A stretch of 64,000 nucleotides of DNA from Desulfarculus baarsii DSM 2075 (GCF_000143965.1 NC_014365.1:1763501-1827500), one strand, 5' to 3'; positions 51,015 through 60,081 are shown, counted from the first letter of the stretch. Program-made: numbers and translations. Notes: a model not told the origin generated them from the letters alone.

Positions 51015-52655
51015 ATGAACGGCAAGGTTAAACAATTGGCCAGAATGCTCGCCTTGGCGGCGGCCCTGTGCCTGAGCGTCGCCGGGCTGGCCCTGGCCGC
51101 CGGGCAGGGCAGTTATCAACTGGTGGGCCTGGGGCCGGGCGCGGCCGATTTGATGACCCCGCGCCAGTTGGCGGCCATCGAGGCGGCCGACATCGTTTTT
51201 TGTGACGACAAAACCAAACAGATGCTCGCGGCCAACGTCGACCTGAGCGGCAAGGAGATCATCGGCGGCTACGGCCTGGCTTTCCCCTATTTCGGCAAGG
51301 ACTGCGCCAAGGTTCCGGCCGAGGCGGGCAAGCGCTGGGGCAAGAGCTGCGAGGAATTCCACAAGCTGCAAGCCGAGTTCGTGGCCATGGTGCAAAAGGC
51401 CGTGGCCCAGGGCAAGAAAGTGGTCATGACCAGCGGCGGCGACCCGACCATCTACGGCCCCGGCGTCTGGACGCTGATCGCCCTGAAAGACTTGCAACCC
51501 ACCGTCGTGCCCGGCCTAAGCGCCCTCAACGCCGGCAACGCCGCCCTCAAGGCCAGCCTGGGCGAGGTGATCATCACCGCGCCCTTTGACAAGCCCGGCC
51601 AAAAAGACAACATCGAAAACATGGCCGGCCAACCAAAGGCCACCATGGTCATCTACATGCCCCGCGACATGGATAAGCTCCTGGCCCGCCTGGCCAAGGC
51701 CTATCCGGCCGACACGCCCGTGGGCGTGGTCGAAAACGCCGGCGGCGCGGAAAAGCAAAAGGTCGCCCTGGGCACGATCGCCGACATCGGCCGGAAACTG
51801 GGCGACATGAAGGCCATGAACTGCCTGGTCTACGTGGGCCAGCCCCTGGCCAAGGCCCAGTTCAACCCGGCCGACACGCCCGGCGCGCAATCCGGCCAGG
51901 GCAAGTATTACCTGGTGGGCATGGGCCCCGGCGACGCCGACCTGGCCACGCTGCGGGCGCTGGAGGTGATCAAAAAGGCCGATCTTATTTTTGTGGGCCG
52001 GGGCATGAAGGAGCGCTTCGCCAAGGAGTTGGCGGGCAAGAACGTGGTGGAGGGCTACTACCGCCTGTTCCCGTTCTATGGCCAGGATTGCAGCAAGATC
52101 CCCGCCGCCGAAAAATCCCGCGAGCGCATGAGCTGCGAGGAGTATCAGCAAAAGCAGGCCGAATTCGCCGCCATGGTCCGCCAGGCCGTGGCCAAGGGCC
52201 AGACCGTGGCCATGCTCGACAGCGGCGACCCGCTGATCTACGGCCCCTGCTCGTGGAGCCTCATCGAACTGCGTGACATCCCCACCGAGGCCGTGCCGGG
52301 TATGAGCTGCTTCAACGCCGCCAACGCCGCCGTGGGCGCGGGGATCACCGAAGGCAAGTCCAGCCATTCGGTGCTGCTGGCCTCGGGCTGGAGCGTGGAG
52401 GAAATGGCCAAGCACCAGGCGGCCATGGTCCTGTTCACCATGCGCACCGAGTTCAAGAAATTCGTCGACGCCCTGCTCAAGTCCTACCCGCCCGAGACGC
52501 CGGTGGCCATCGTCTTCAGCGCCGGCTACGCCAAGGAAGAACATGTCCTGCGCGGCGCGCTGGGCGGCGTGCTCCAGCAGGTCGAGGGCCAGAAGCTGCC
52601 CTTTGAGCATCTGCTCTACGTGGGCGATTTTCTGACCAACGATAGTCCGTACTAA
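51015..52655 (+). CDS. Exported tandem tetrapyrrole-methylase-domain protein
   Basis: A 546-residue protein with a clear signal peptide (MLALAAALCLSVAGLALA) and two complete tetrapyrrole-methylase (CbiF/CobA-type) domains. Domain 1 has YQLVGLGPGAADL, MTSGGDPTIYGPG and VPGLSALNAGNAA; domain 2, from about residue 298, has YYLVGMGPGDADL, LDSGDPLIYGP and VPGMSCFNAANAA. These are the family's glycine-rich SAM loop and GDPxIYG motif. Each half carries the same insert with cysteines (DCAKVPA ... SCEE and DCSKIPA ... SCEE). A periplasmic location has no known SAM supply, so a binding role may have replaced catalysis. It follows the TonB receptor by 65 bases. Confidence 0.85.
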   Translation: MNGKVKQLARMLALAAALCLSVAGLALAAGQGSYQLVGLGPGAADLMTPRQLAAIEAADIVFCDDKTKQMLAANVDLSGKEIIGGYGLAFPYFGKDCAKVPAEAGKRWGKSCEEFHKLQAEFVAMVQKAVAQGKKVVMTSGGDPTIYGPGVWTLIALKDLQPTVVPGLSALNAGNAALKASLGEVIITAPFDKPGQKDNIENMAGQPKATMVIYMPRDMDKLLARLAKAYPADTPVGVVENAGGAEKQKVALGTIADIGRKLGDMKAMNCLVYVGQPLAKAQFNPADTPGAQSGQGKYYLVGMGPGDADLATLRALEVIKKADLIFVGRGMKERFAKELAGKNVVEGYYRLFPFYGQDCSKIPAAEKSRERMSCEEYQQKQAEFAAMVRQAVAKGQTVAMLDSGDPLIYGPCSWSLIELRDIPTEAVPGMSCFNAANAAVGAGITEGKSSHSVLLASGWSVEEMAKHQAAMVLFTMRTEFKKFVDALLKSYPPETPVAIVFSAGYAKEEHVLRGALGGVLQQVEGQKLPFEHLLYVGDFLTNDSPY

Positions 52656-52698
52656 TTTTGTTTGGCTATAGTAAAATTATGTGCTACCCACATAACGG

Positions 52699-53571
52699 AT
52701 GGACGAAATGAAAAAATCGCTGATCATGACGGCCCTGTTGGGCGCGAGCCTGCTGCTTTGCGCGCCCCTGGCCCTGGCCCACGACCTGTGGCTCAACCCC
52801 GATAACGCCCGGCCCAACGTTGGTGATGCGGTCAAAGTCGACATCGGCTTTGGCCACGGTTACCCGGCCGACCGGGCCGGCGAGCCGCTCAAGGAAGGCA
52901 TGCAGATCGACGTGACGGCGGTGGGCCCCGACGGCCAGGCCGTGGCCGTGCAAAGCCCGTCGGCCGGCTCGCGCCAGCTCACCGTCGACAAGCCCGGCGC
53001 CTACATGGTCCAGGCCCAGACGAAGCCCGGCTTTTTCTGCCGCACCAAGGACGGCATGAGGCGTGGCGACAAAAAGCAAAACCCCGGGGCGACCAAGTGC
53101 ATGTCGTTCACCATGTGCGCCAACGCGCCCCTGGTGGCCGGCCCCGGCGGCGGGGAATTCGTGATGGCGGCCGATCAGGCCTTGCAGATCCAGCCCTTGG
53201 CCGACTTGGCCACCGTGAAAAAGGGCGACGCCCTGCCGGTGCGCGTGCTTTTCGAGGGCAAGCCCCTGGCCGAGGCCAAGGTGGTTGCCACCTACGCCGG
53301 CTACAAGCCCCAGCCGCCGGCCGGCGCGGCCGCGCCGCCCAAGGACAATAAGCCCCTGTCGCGCCGCGAGGCCGCCCGCCAGAAGGCCATGCAAAAGACG
53401 GCCGTGCACTTCCCGGTGGAGGTCAAAACCGACGCCCAGGGCCAGGCCACGCTCAAGCTGGACCAGGCCGGTTGGTGGCTGGTGCTGGTCGGCCACGCCA
53501 CGCCCTACGCCGATCCGTCGGTCTGCGACGAAAACATGTACAAGACCAGCTTCACCTTCAACGTGAACTAG
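52699..53571 (+). CDS. DUF4198 periplasmic protein
   Basis: A 290-residue exported protein whose mature part begins HDLWLNPDNARPNVGDAVKV, the DUF4198 start with an N-terminal histidine just after the signal peptide. An Ig-like C-terminal domain ends GWWLVLVGHATPY. DUF4198 proteins often accompany nickel/cobalt or siderophore uptake, the N-terminal His being a possible metal ligand. A cysteine-bearing loop (GFFCRTKDG ... TKCMSFTMCANA) is unusual. It follows the tandem methylase gene by 43 bases. Starts at 52699 and 52708 are both possible. Confidence 0.8.
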   Translation: MDEMKKSLIMTALLGASLLLCAPLALAHDLWLNPDNARPNVGDAVKVDIGFGHGYPADRAGEPLKEGMQIDVTAVGPDGQAVAVQSPSAGSRQLTVDKPGAYMVQAQTKPGFFCRTKDGMRRGDKKQNPGATKCMSFTMCANAPLVAGPGGGEFVMAADQALQIQPLADLATVKKGDALPVRVLFEGKPLAEAKVVATYAGYKPQPPAGAAAPPKDNKPLSRREAARQKAMQKTAVHFPVEVKTDAQGQATLKLDQAGWWLVLVGHATPYADPSVCDENMYKTSFTFNVN

Positions 53572-53596
53572 CGAAACCGAAAGCGACGTAATCAAC

Positions 53597-54979
53597 ATGA
53601 GCGACAAGTGCAATGGCCTGGAAAGGGCGCTGCGTCCGCTGGACGCGGTGATGATCGTGGTGGGCAACGTGGTTGGCGTGGGTATTTTCACCACCACCGG
53701 TTTTATCGCCGGGGACATTGCCGATGCTTGGTTGATCATGGCCGTCTGGCTGCTGGGCGGGGCGTTGACCCTTTTGGGAGCCCTTTCCTACGGCGAATTG
53801 GGCGCGGCGTTCCCCCGGGCCGGCGGCGATTACGTCTATCTGCGCGAGGCCTACGGCCCCTTGGCCGGCTTTCTGGTGGGCTGGGTGGGCTTTTTCATCA
53901 TCAACCCCGGCTCCATCGCCGCCCTGGCCCTGGGCTTGGCGGAGTATCTGCTACCGCTGGCGGCGGGGCCGGCAGAATATCCGGTGGCCAAAAAAGTCGT
54001 GGCCCTGGCGGTGATCGTGCTGTTTTCGGCGCTGAACTATTTCAGCGTGCGCTGGGCCTGCCGGGTGCAAAACGCGGTCAGCGGCCTGGGACTGCTTACG
54101 ATCATCGTGGTGGCGGCGGCCGGCTTCATCTGGGGCCGGGGCGACTGGGCCAACTTCGACTTCCACGGGCCCAGCGCCTCGCTGGCCGATCTGTTCGGGC
54201 CGGCCATGGTCTCGGTGTTTTTCACCTACAGCGGTTGGTTTGTCTCGGCCTACGTGGCCGGAGAGCTGAAGGAGCCACAAAAATCATTGCCCATATCGCT
54301 GATCATCAGCAGCCTTTTGGTCATGGCGCTTTATGTGCTGATGAACGCCCTCTACATCTACGCCTTGCCGGTGCCCGGCATGGCCGGCGTGGTCGATATC
54401 GCTCGCCAGGCCTGCCTGGCCCTGTTCGGCGGGCCTTGGGCGGCCAACCTGGTCTCGCTGATGATCATCGTGGCCATTCTGGGCAGCCTCAATTCGGTGG
54501 TGCTGACTGCGCCGCGCATCTACTACGCCATGGCCAGCGACGAAGTTTTCCCCGCTCGCCTGGCCAGGGTGCATCCCCGCTTCAGGACACCCCATTGGGC
54601 CATCGGCGCGCAGACGGTTTTGTCATGCCTGCTGGTGCTGGTGGGCAATTTTTATCAGCTTTTGTCCTACACCGTTTTTTTCATGCTGCTGACCTCGACG
54701 GCCACGGCCTTGGGCGTGTTCGTGCTGCGCCGGCGCAAGCCGGATCTGACCCGGCCCTATAAGGTCTGGGGCTATCCTTACACCACGTTGGCCTTTGTGG
54801 CCGCCTACGCCTGGATCGCCGCGCGCATCTTTTGGCACAACCCCTGGGACGCGGCCATGGGCCTGTTGATCACCCTTTCGGGCGTGCCGTTTTATCTGTG
54901 GTGGAGCCGTCGCGACGTGGAGAGTCAGGAAACGGCCATGGGCCTGGAGGCCGAGCGGGGCCAGGAAAGCCGGCCCTGA
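53597..54979 (+). CDS. APC-superfamily amino acid permease
   Basis: A 460-residue permease with about twelve membrane segments. The conserved first helix is VIVVGNVVGVGIFTTTGFIA, where the GxG loop binds the amino-acid backbone, and a later stretch ELGAAFPRAGGDYVYLREAY matches the LAT/APC family. The substrate cannot be named. It lies 26 bases after the DUF4198 gene and may belong to the same transcript as the receptor locus. Confidence 0.9.
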   Translation: MSDKCNGLERALRPLDAVMIVVGNVVGVGIFTTTGFIAGDIADAWLIMAVWLLGGALTLLGALSYGELGAAFPRAGGDYVYLREAYGPLAGFLVGWVGFFIINPGSIAALALGLAEYLLPLAAGPAEYPVAKKVVALAVIVLFSALNYFSVRWACRVQNAVSGLGLLTIIVVAAAGFIWGRGDWANFDFHGPSASLADLFGPAMVSVFFTYSGWFVSAYVAGELKEPQKSLPISLIISSLLVMALYVLMNALYIYALPVPGMAGVVDIARQACLALFGGPWAANLVSLMIIVAILGSLNSVVLTAPRIYYAMASDEVFPARLARVHPRFRTPHWAIGAQTVLSCLLVLVGNFYQLLSYTVFFMLLTSTATALGVFVLRRRKPDLTRPYKVWGYPYTTLAFVAAYAWIAARIFWHNPWDAAMGLLITLSGVPFYLWWSRRDVESQETAMGLEAERGQESRP

Positions 54980-55071
54980 GCGGGCTGGGGGAGGCGCGGC
55001 GGCGCGGCGGCGATGAGCGCCTCGCCGCCGGCCGTGACCTGGCTGGCGGCTTGTGGCGCAAACGGCGTGGC

Positions 55072-55404
55072 TTACGGACGGGCGGCCTTTGGCAGCAATT
55101 CGGCGGGAAAGGCGCCTTCGGCGATCTCGTGCAGCCACCACCACCAGGCCTCCTTGGGCGGCTGATCGCGCTCGCGGATGGAGGCAACACTGTCAACGCG
55201 CCAAAACTCGGCAACCTTGTCGGCGGCGTCAATCAGCACGGCGTCGGATGCGGCCACCAGGGCGCGCTCCTCGGCGGTCAATTCATCCCAAACATCGGCG
55301 ATTCCTTGGCGAAAATAGGCCATACGACTTACCGTTTCCGGCACGATCAGGCCATCATCAAGCTCAGGCAACAAGCAGCTAGTGTAGACATCCACTTCTC
55401 GCAT
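55072..55404 (-). CDS. Small protein of unknown function, paralogue A
   Basis: A 110-residue acidic, helical protein. Its C-terminus is WWWWLHEIAEGAFPAELLPK, preceded by QPPKEA; the middle contains LTAEERALVAASDAVL. The next gene upstream encodes a paralogue with the same ending. An AGGTGG site precedes the ATG. It converges on the permease gene. I do not recognise the family; the repeated tryptophans suggest a binding surface or membrane contact. Confidence 0.65.
   Translation of the reverse strand: MREVDVYTSCLLPELDDGLIVPETVSRMAYFRQGIADVWDELTAEERALVAASDAVLIDAADKVAEFWRVDSVASIRERDQPPKEAWWWWLHEIAEGAFPAELLPKAARP
55081..55164. repeat. 84-bp direct repeat, copy in paralogue A
   Basis: Identical to 55443-55526 except for one base (G for A). 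It encodes the C-terminal end of the paralogue. Such near-identity next to diverged flanks suggests a recent duplication or gene conversion. Confidence 0.85.
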
Positions 55405-55433
55405 GTGTCCACCTCACTGGCCGAGGGCGCGGT

Positions 55434-55778
55434 TTACGGCCGGGCGGCCTTTGGCAGCAATTCGGCGGGAAAGGCGCCTTCGGCGATCTCGTGCAGCCAC
55501 CACCACCAGACCTCCTTGGGCGGCTGGTATTTTTCGCGGTTGCGCTTGATGTCGTCTGTGCGCCAGTACACGGCCACCATATCGGCCGCCGCGATCAGCG
55601 CCAGATCGGCCTGGGCCACCAGGGCGCGCTCCTCGGCGGTCAACACATGCCAGACTTCGTGCAGTTCTTGGCGGCGATAGGCCCGGCGGCTGATCGTCTC
55701 CGGGGCCAACATGGTCTCGTCCAGCTCCGGCAATAGGCCGTCGGCGTAATCAACCACATCTTGTCTCATTTTGCCCAT
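55434..55778 (-). CDS. Small protein of unknown function, paralogue B
   Basis: A 114-residue protein closely related to the downstream gene. Both share LLPELDE/D near the start, PETxSRxAY, the LTAEERALVA core, and an identical last 21 residues apart from no change in WWWWLHEIAEGAFP. Gap to the paralogue is 29 bases, so the two form an operon. The N-terminal halves have diverged more than the ends. Function unknown. Confidence 0.65.
   Translation of the reverse strand: MGKMRQDVVDYADGLLPELDETMLAPETISRRAYRRQELHEVWHVLTAEERALVAQADLALIAAADMVAVYWRTDDIKRNREKYQPPKEVWWWWLHEIAEGAFPAELLPKAARP
55443..55526. repeat. 84-bp direct repeat, copy in paralogue B
   Basis: The second copy of the same sequence, encoding the C-terminal end of paralogue B. 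A further shared block of about 26 bases lies upstream in both genes, in the part encoding LTAEERALV. Confidence 0.85.
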
Positions 55779-55850
55779 CTCATCTGGTCGCCGGGCTGGT
55801 GGCGGCGCGTGGCGAGGCGTCGCATTGCCCCGCCGCGCGCGTCAGCCGGA

Positions 55851-56459
55851 TCAGATCAGCAGGCTGCCCAGGGCCTGCGAGCGCACCTGGCGCAGATAGG
55901 CCACCACCAGCGCGGTGAACACGCCCTCGATGGCCGCCACCGGCAGATGGGCCACCAGCAGGGCCTGGGCCGTGGAGATGAAGCTGTCGCCGCTGAGGTA
56001 GAGCGACAGGGCGGTCATGGCCGCGGTGAGCATCACCGACAGGGCCCCGGCCGAAAAGCCCGAAAGCATGCAAACCAGGCGCGAGCCGCCGCGCACCGGC
56101 CGGGCCAGCAGATAATGGCAAAATATGGCCGGCAGGGCCACGTTGAGCGTGTTGACGCCCAAAACGGTCAGGCCGCCGAATTGAAACAGGATCGCTTGCA
56201 GGGTCAGCGCCACCAGGATGGCCGGGAAAGCCGCCCAGCCCAGCATGATTCCCACCAGGCCGTTGAGCAGCAAATGCACGCTGGATGGCCCCACCGGCAC
56301 GTGCACCAGGCTGGCCACGAAAAACGCCGCCGCCAACAGCCCCGTGCGCGGCAGGTTTTCCACGTTGATCTTGCGCAGGCCCCAGGCCGTGCCGCCCGCG
56401 CTCAGCGCGGCCCCGGCGGCCAGGACCGGCCCCGAAAGCACTCCGTCGGCGATATGCAT
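55851..56459 (-). CDS. cbiM: Cobalt/nickel transport protein CbiM
   Basis: A 202-residue membrane protein beginning MHIADGVLSG. The second-position histidine and following aspartate are the metal-binding N-terminus of CbiM/NikM. Several membrane segments follow, with HVPVGPSSVHLLLNGLVGIM as the second metal-binding region. CbiM is the substrate-binding core of an ECF cobalt or nickel importer; the partner genes cbiN, cbiQ and cbiO are not in this window. It starts 37 bases after the efflux operon's last gene on the same strand and may be cotranscribed. Confidence 0.92.
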   Translation of the reverse strand: MHIADGVLSGPVLAAGAALSAGGTAWGLRKINVENLPRTGLLAAAFFVASLVHVPVGPSSVHLLLNGLVGIMLGWAAFPAILVALTLQAILFQFGGLTVLGVNTLNVALPAIFCHYLLARPVRGGSRLVCMLSGFSAGALSVMLTAAMTALSLYLSGDSFISTAQALLVAHLPVAAIEGVFTALVVAYLRQVRSQALGSLLI

Positions 56460-56495
56460 TTTTGGGCTCCTTTATTTTGGTTCGCCGTGGGCCGA

Positions 56496-57998
56496 TTATT
56501 GGGCCGCGGCGTTCGCCTCGTCTTTTGCCTTGGCTTGCCGGCCATCGTCGGCGTCGTTTTCCCGCCAGCCGCCGCCCAGGGCCTTGTAGAGGGCCACCAT
56601 GTCGGTGGCCGCGCCGCCGGCGCTCTGGGCCAGGGAGTCCTGGGCCGAATAAAGCGAGCGCTGGGCCTCCAGGACGCTGAGAAAATCGCCGTGACCTTGG
56701 GTGTAAAGCTCCAGCGAGAGGGCCACGGCCTTTTGGTTGGCCTGCACGGCCTGGGCGAGCAGGGCGCGGCGCTGGACCTCCTTGCCGGAGACGATGAGGG
56801 CGTCCTCGACCTCCCGCATGGCCGTCAACACTGTCTGACGATAGGCTATCACCGCCTGTTCTTCCAGCATTTTCTGCACCTCGATTTGCGCCTTGGTGCG
56901 GCCCGAGCCGAACAGATTCCAACTGACCGACGGCCCGAACGACCAGATCAGGTTGGCCGGCGTGAACCACGAGGCGGCTTGGCTGGCCGAATAACCGCTG
57001 GAGCCGATGATGTTGATTTTGGGAAACAGCTCGGCGGTGGCCACGCCGATGTTGGCCGTGGCCACGTGGATTTCGGCCTCGGCGCGGCGGATGTCGGGCC
57101 GGCGGCGCAGCAGATCGGCGGGCAGACCCAAGGGCGGGGTCGGCGGGGTCAGGGGCGCGGGCGCGGCGGCCGAAAGCTCGGCGACCAGGGCCGCCGGCGG
57201 CTGGCCCAGGAGGATGGCGATGTTGTGCATGGTCTGGCGGGCGGTGGCCTCCAGAGCGGGGATCTGGGCGGCGGTGGAGGCGACCTGGGCCTGGGCCTGG
57301 GCCGATTCCAGGCCATTGGCAAAGCCGGCCTGATAGCGCTTGATGGTGATCTGGGCGGTGCGCTGTTGGGCGGCCAGGTTGTTTTGGGCCACGTCGATGC
57401 GCTGTTGGGTGGTGCGCAGGGCCAGGTAGTTGCTGGCCACCTCGGCGGTGAGTGTCACCAGCACGTCGCGGCGGTCCTCGACGTTGGCGCGGATCTGGGC
57501 GTCGGCCGACTCCAGGCCGCGCCGCGCGCCGCCAAAGATGTCCAGCTCCCAGCTGGCGTCGAAGCCGGCCACGTATTGGTCGCCGATGTTCGAGCCGGCG
57601 TATTGACCGCCGCTGGATGTGCGGGATTGCCCGCGGCTGTAGGAGCCAGACGCGTCCAGGCTGGGGCCAAGGGCGGCCAAGGACACGCCGCGTTGGGCCA
57701 TGGCCTGGCGCACCCTGGCTTCGGCCAGCTTGAGATCCGGGTTGGCGGCCACGGCTCGTTGGATCAGCGACTCCAGCAGCGGGTCGTCGAAGGCTCGCCA
57801 CCACGCGGTCAAGTCCACGTTCTGGTCGCTTTGGGGCTTGGCGGCCTGTTCGGCCGACCACTTGGCCGGCGTTTCGACCTGGGGCGGCTGGAAATCCGGC
57901 CCCACGGCGCAACCGGCCAACAGGCCCAGGCACAGGCCCAGGGCCGCGGCCGACAGGGTCCGTCGGCCGCGCGGCGTTGGTTTCGCAAGCTTATTCAT
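56496..57998 (-). CDS. RND/NodT-type outer-membrane efflux lipoprotein
   Basis: A 500-residue outer membrane factor with a lipobox (LGLLAGC). It contains the two-fold OEP repeat: LIQRAVAANPDLKLAEARVR in the first half and RRPDIRRAEAEIHVATANIG in the second, the NodT/OprM signature. Three copies form the outer-membrane channel for drug efflux. The start overlaps the end of the MacB permease gene by eight bases, making it the exit duct of the same pump. The C-terminus is Ala/Lys rich. Confidence 0.93.
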   Translation of the reverse strand: MNKLAKPTPRGRRTLSAAALGLCLGLLAGCAVGPDFQPPQVETPAKWSAEQAAKPQSDQNVDLTAWWRAFDDPLLESLIQRAVAANPDLKLAEARVRQAMAQRGVSLAALGPSLDASGSYSRGQSRTSSGGQYAGSNIGDQYVAGFDASWELDIFGGARRGLESADAQIRANVEDRRDVLVTLTAEVASNYLALRTTQQRIDVAQNNLAAQQRTAQITIKRYQAGFANGLESAQAQAQVASTAAQIPALEATARQTMHNIAILLGQPPAALVAELSAAAPAPLTPPTPPLGLPADLLRRRPDIRRAEAEIHVATANIGVATAELFPKINIIGSSGYSASQAASWFTPANLIWSFGPSVSWNLFGSGRTKAQIEVQKMLEEQAVIAYRQTVLTAMREVEDALIVSGKEVQRRALLAQAVQANQKAVALSLELYTQGHGDFLSVLEAQRSLYSAQDSLAQSAGGAATDMVALYKALGGGWRENDADDGRQAKAKDEANAAAQ

Positions 57999-59355
57999 AA
58001 CGCAATGCCTCAATGGGGTCCAGGCGTGACGCTCGCCACGCCGGGTAGAATCCGAAAATCACGCCGATGGCCGCCGAAACCGCCACGGCCAACACGATGG
58101 CCTCGATGGATGTCTCCACCGGCCATTTCAGCACCAGCCGCACCAGGCTTGATCCGCCGTGGCCCAGCACAATGCCCAGCGCCCCGCCGGCCAGGCACAA
58201 CACCACCGCTTCCACCAGAAACTGGCGCAAGATGTCGCTGCCCCGCGCGCCCACGGCCATGCGCAGGCCGATCTCCCGCGTGCGCTCGGTGACCGAGACC
58301 AGCATGATGTTCATGATGCCCACCCCGCCCACCACCAGCGAGATCATGGCCACGCTCAAGAGCAGGTTGGCCATGAGGGTGGCGGTGGAGGAGAGGGTGT
58401 CGGTCAGTTCGGTCATGTTGCGGATGGTGAAGTCGTCGTCCTGACCGGGGCGGATGCGGTGGCGTTGACGCAGCAGTTGGCTGATCTCGTCGACGGCCGT
58501 GTTTATCTCCGCGGCGCTCCAGGCCGAGACCATGATCTCGTCGACGTCGCTGATGCGGCTGGTGATGGGGGTGTTTTGGGCCTGGGTGCTGGATTGCTCT
58601 GGGTAGAGGCTGGTCTGTTCACTGGGGTAGTAGCTGCCGGAGGTGCTGTCGCTGTCGCCGCTGCTGGCGCTTTGGTTGGTGCTGCCCAGCTTGGAGCCGG
58701 CCACGCGGTATTTGATCGTCGTCCAGGGGGCCACCAGCACGTCGTCCTGGTCCATGCCCATCATGTTGGCCCCCTTGACGCCCAGAACGCCCACGACCTT
58801 GAAGGCCACATCCTTGATGCGCACGCTTTTGCCCACCGGCGACTGGCCCTGGAACAGCTCGCGGGCCACGGTCTGACCCAGCACGCACACGCGCCTGGCC
58901 CCGGCCACGTCCTGGTCGGTGAACATCTCGCCCTCGGACATGGCCCCCCAGGCGCGGATGACCAGAAACTCCGGCGTGGTGCCGAACATGTTGGAGGGGG
59001 CCCAGTTGCGGTTGCCATAGACGACCTGGGTGCGGGCGCGGACCACCGGCGCGCTCAGGCGCACGCTTTCGCATTCGCGCTTGATGGCCTCGGCGTCCTT
59101 GGGCGTGAGTGTGGTGCCGCTGGCCGCGCCGCCGCTGACGCCGTGGGTCTGCAAGGCGCCGGGCCGCACCAGGATCACGTTGGCGCCCATGGTGGCGATG
59201 CTTTTTTGCAGGGCGGTGGACGAACCCTGGCCGATCTCCATCATGGCGATGACCGCTCCCACGCCGATGACGATGCCCAGGGTGGTGAGCATGGCCCGCA
59301 TGGGGTTGCGGCCCAGGGCCTTGAGGGCCATGCGCGATGCGCCGATGAGCTTCAT
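57991..59355 (-). CDS. MacB-type ABC transporter permease
   Basis: A 454-residue FtsX-family permease. The first membrane helix is MLTTLGIVIGVGAVIAMMEI, a large periplasmic domain follows (GVLGVKGANMMGMDQDDVLV), then three C-terminal helices with GGVGIMNIMLVSVTERTREI and IGVIFGFYPAWRASRLDPIE, both MacB hallmarks. A Ser/Gln/Thr-rich stretch (about 58,580-58,680) is an unusual insert in the periplasmic domain. The ATPase is a separate gene that overlaps the start by four bases, unlike E. coli MacB where both are fused. Confidence 0.93.
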   Translation of the reverse strand: MKLIGASRMALKALGRNPMRAMLTTLGIVIGVGAVIAMMEIGQGSSTALQKSIATMGANVILVRPGALQTHGVSGGAASGTTLTPKDAEAIKRECESVRLSAPVVRARTQVVYGNRNWAPSNMFGTTPEFLVIRAWGAMSEGEMFTDQDVAGARRVCVLGQTVARELFQGQSPVGKSVRIKDVAFKVVGVLGVKGANMMGMDQDDVLVAPWTTIKYRVAGSKLGSTNQSASSGDSDSTSGSYYPSEQTSLYPEQSSTQAQNTPITSRISDVDEIMVSAWSAAEINTAVDEISQLLRQRHRIRPGQDDDFTIRNMTELTDTLSSTATLMANLLLSVAMISLVVGGVGIMNIMLVSVTERTREIGLRMAVGARGSDILRQFLVEAVVLCLAGGALGIVLGHGGSSLVRLVLKWPVETSIEAIVLAVAVSAAIGVIFGFYPAWRASRLDPIEALRYE

Positions 59356-60053
59356 GACGCCTCGCCCTCCGCGCCGTCGGCGACGATGACGCCGTCGCTG
59401 ATGGCGATGGTGCGCTTGGCGTGACGGGCCACCTCGGCGTCGTGAGTCACCAGGATGATGGTGATGCCGTCTTCTTCGTTGAGTTTGGCAAACATTTGCA
59501 GCACTTCCTGGCTGGTTTTGGAGTCCAGGTTGCCGGTGGGCTCGTCGGCCAGGAGCAGCTCGGGCCGATTGATCAGGGCCCGGGCGATGGCCACCCGCTG
59601 CTGTTGGCCGCCCGAGAGCTGATTGGGCTCGTGGTGCATGCGTTGAGCCAGGCCCACGCGTTCGAGCATCTCGGCGGCCCGTTTGCGGGCCTGGCGGTCG
59701 CCGGGCTGGTCGGCGGCGTAGGCCAGGGGCATGGCGACGTTTTCCAGGGCGCTGGTGCGCGGCAGCAGGCTGAAGTTCTGGAAGACGAAGCCGATTTTCC
59801 GGTTGCGCAGCCTGGCCCGCTGATCGGCCGAAAAGCCGGCCACGTCGCGGCCGTCGAGCAGATACTGGCCCGCGCTGGGCCGGTCCAGACAACCCATGAT
59901 GTTCATCAGCGTGCTCTTGCCCGAGCCAGAAGCGCCCATCAAGGCCACCAACTCACCCTGGGCCACGCCCAGGGAGACGCCCTTGAGCACCGGAACCTGG
60001 ACTTCGCCTAGGTTATAAGTCTTTGTAATTTCGCGCAATTCTATCAGTTGCAC
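59352..60053 (-). CDS. MacB-type ABC transporter ATP-binding protein
   Basis: A 233-residue ABC ATPase with Walker [13 protein letters not shown], signature [15 protein letters not shown], Walker [14 protein letters not shown] and the H-loop VTHDAEVA. This is the LolD/MacB subfamily. It drives the tripartite pump with the permease that follows. The GTG start is supported by AAGGAG eight bases upstream. The gene lies 28 bases after macA. Confidence 0.95.
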   Translation of the reverse strand: MQLIELREITKTYNLGEVQVPVLKGVSLGVAQGELVALMGASGSGKSTLMNIMGCLDRPSAGQYLLDGRDVAGFSADQRARLRNRKIGFVFQNFSLLPRTSALENVAMPLAYAADQPGDRQARKRAAEMLERVGLAQRMHHEPNQLSGGQQQRVAIARALINRPELLLADEPTGNLDSKTSQEVLQMFAKLNEEDGITIILVTHDAEVARHAKRTIAISDGVIVADGAEGEAS

Positions 60054-60081
60054 AGGATATGCTCCTTGGCGCGACCGGCGC

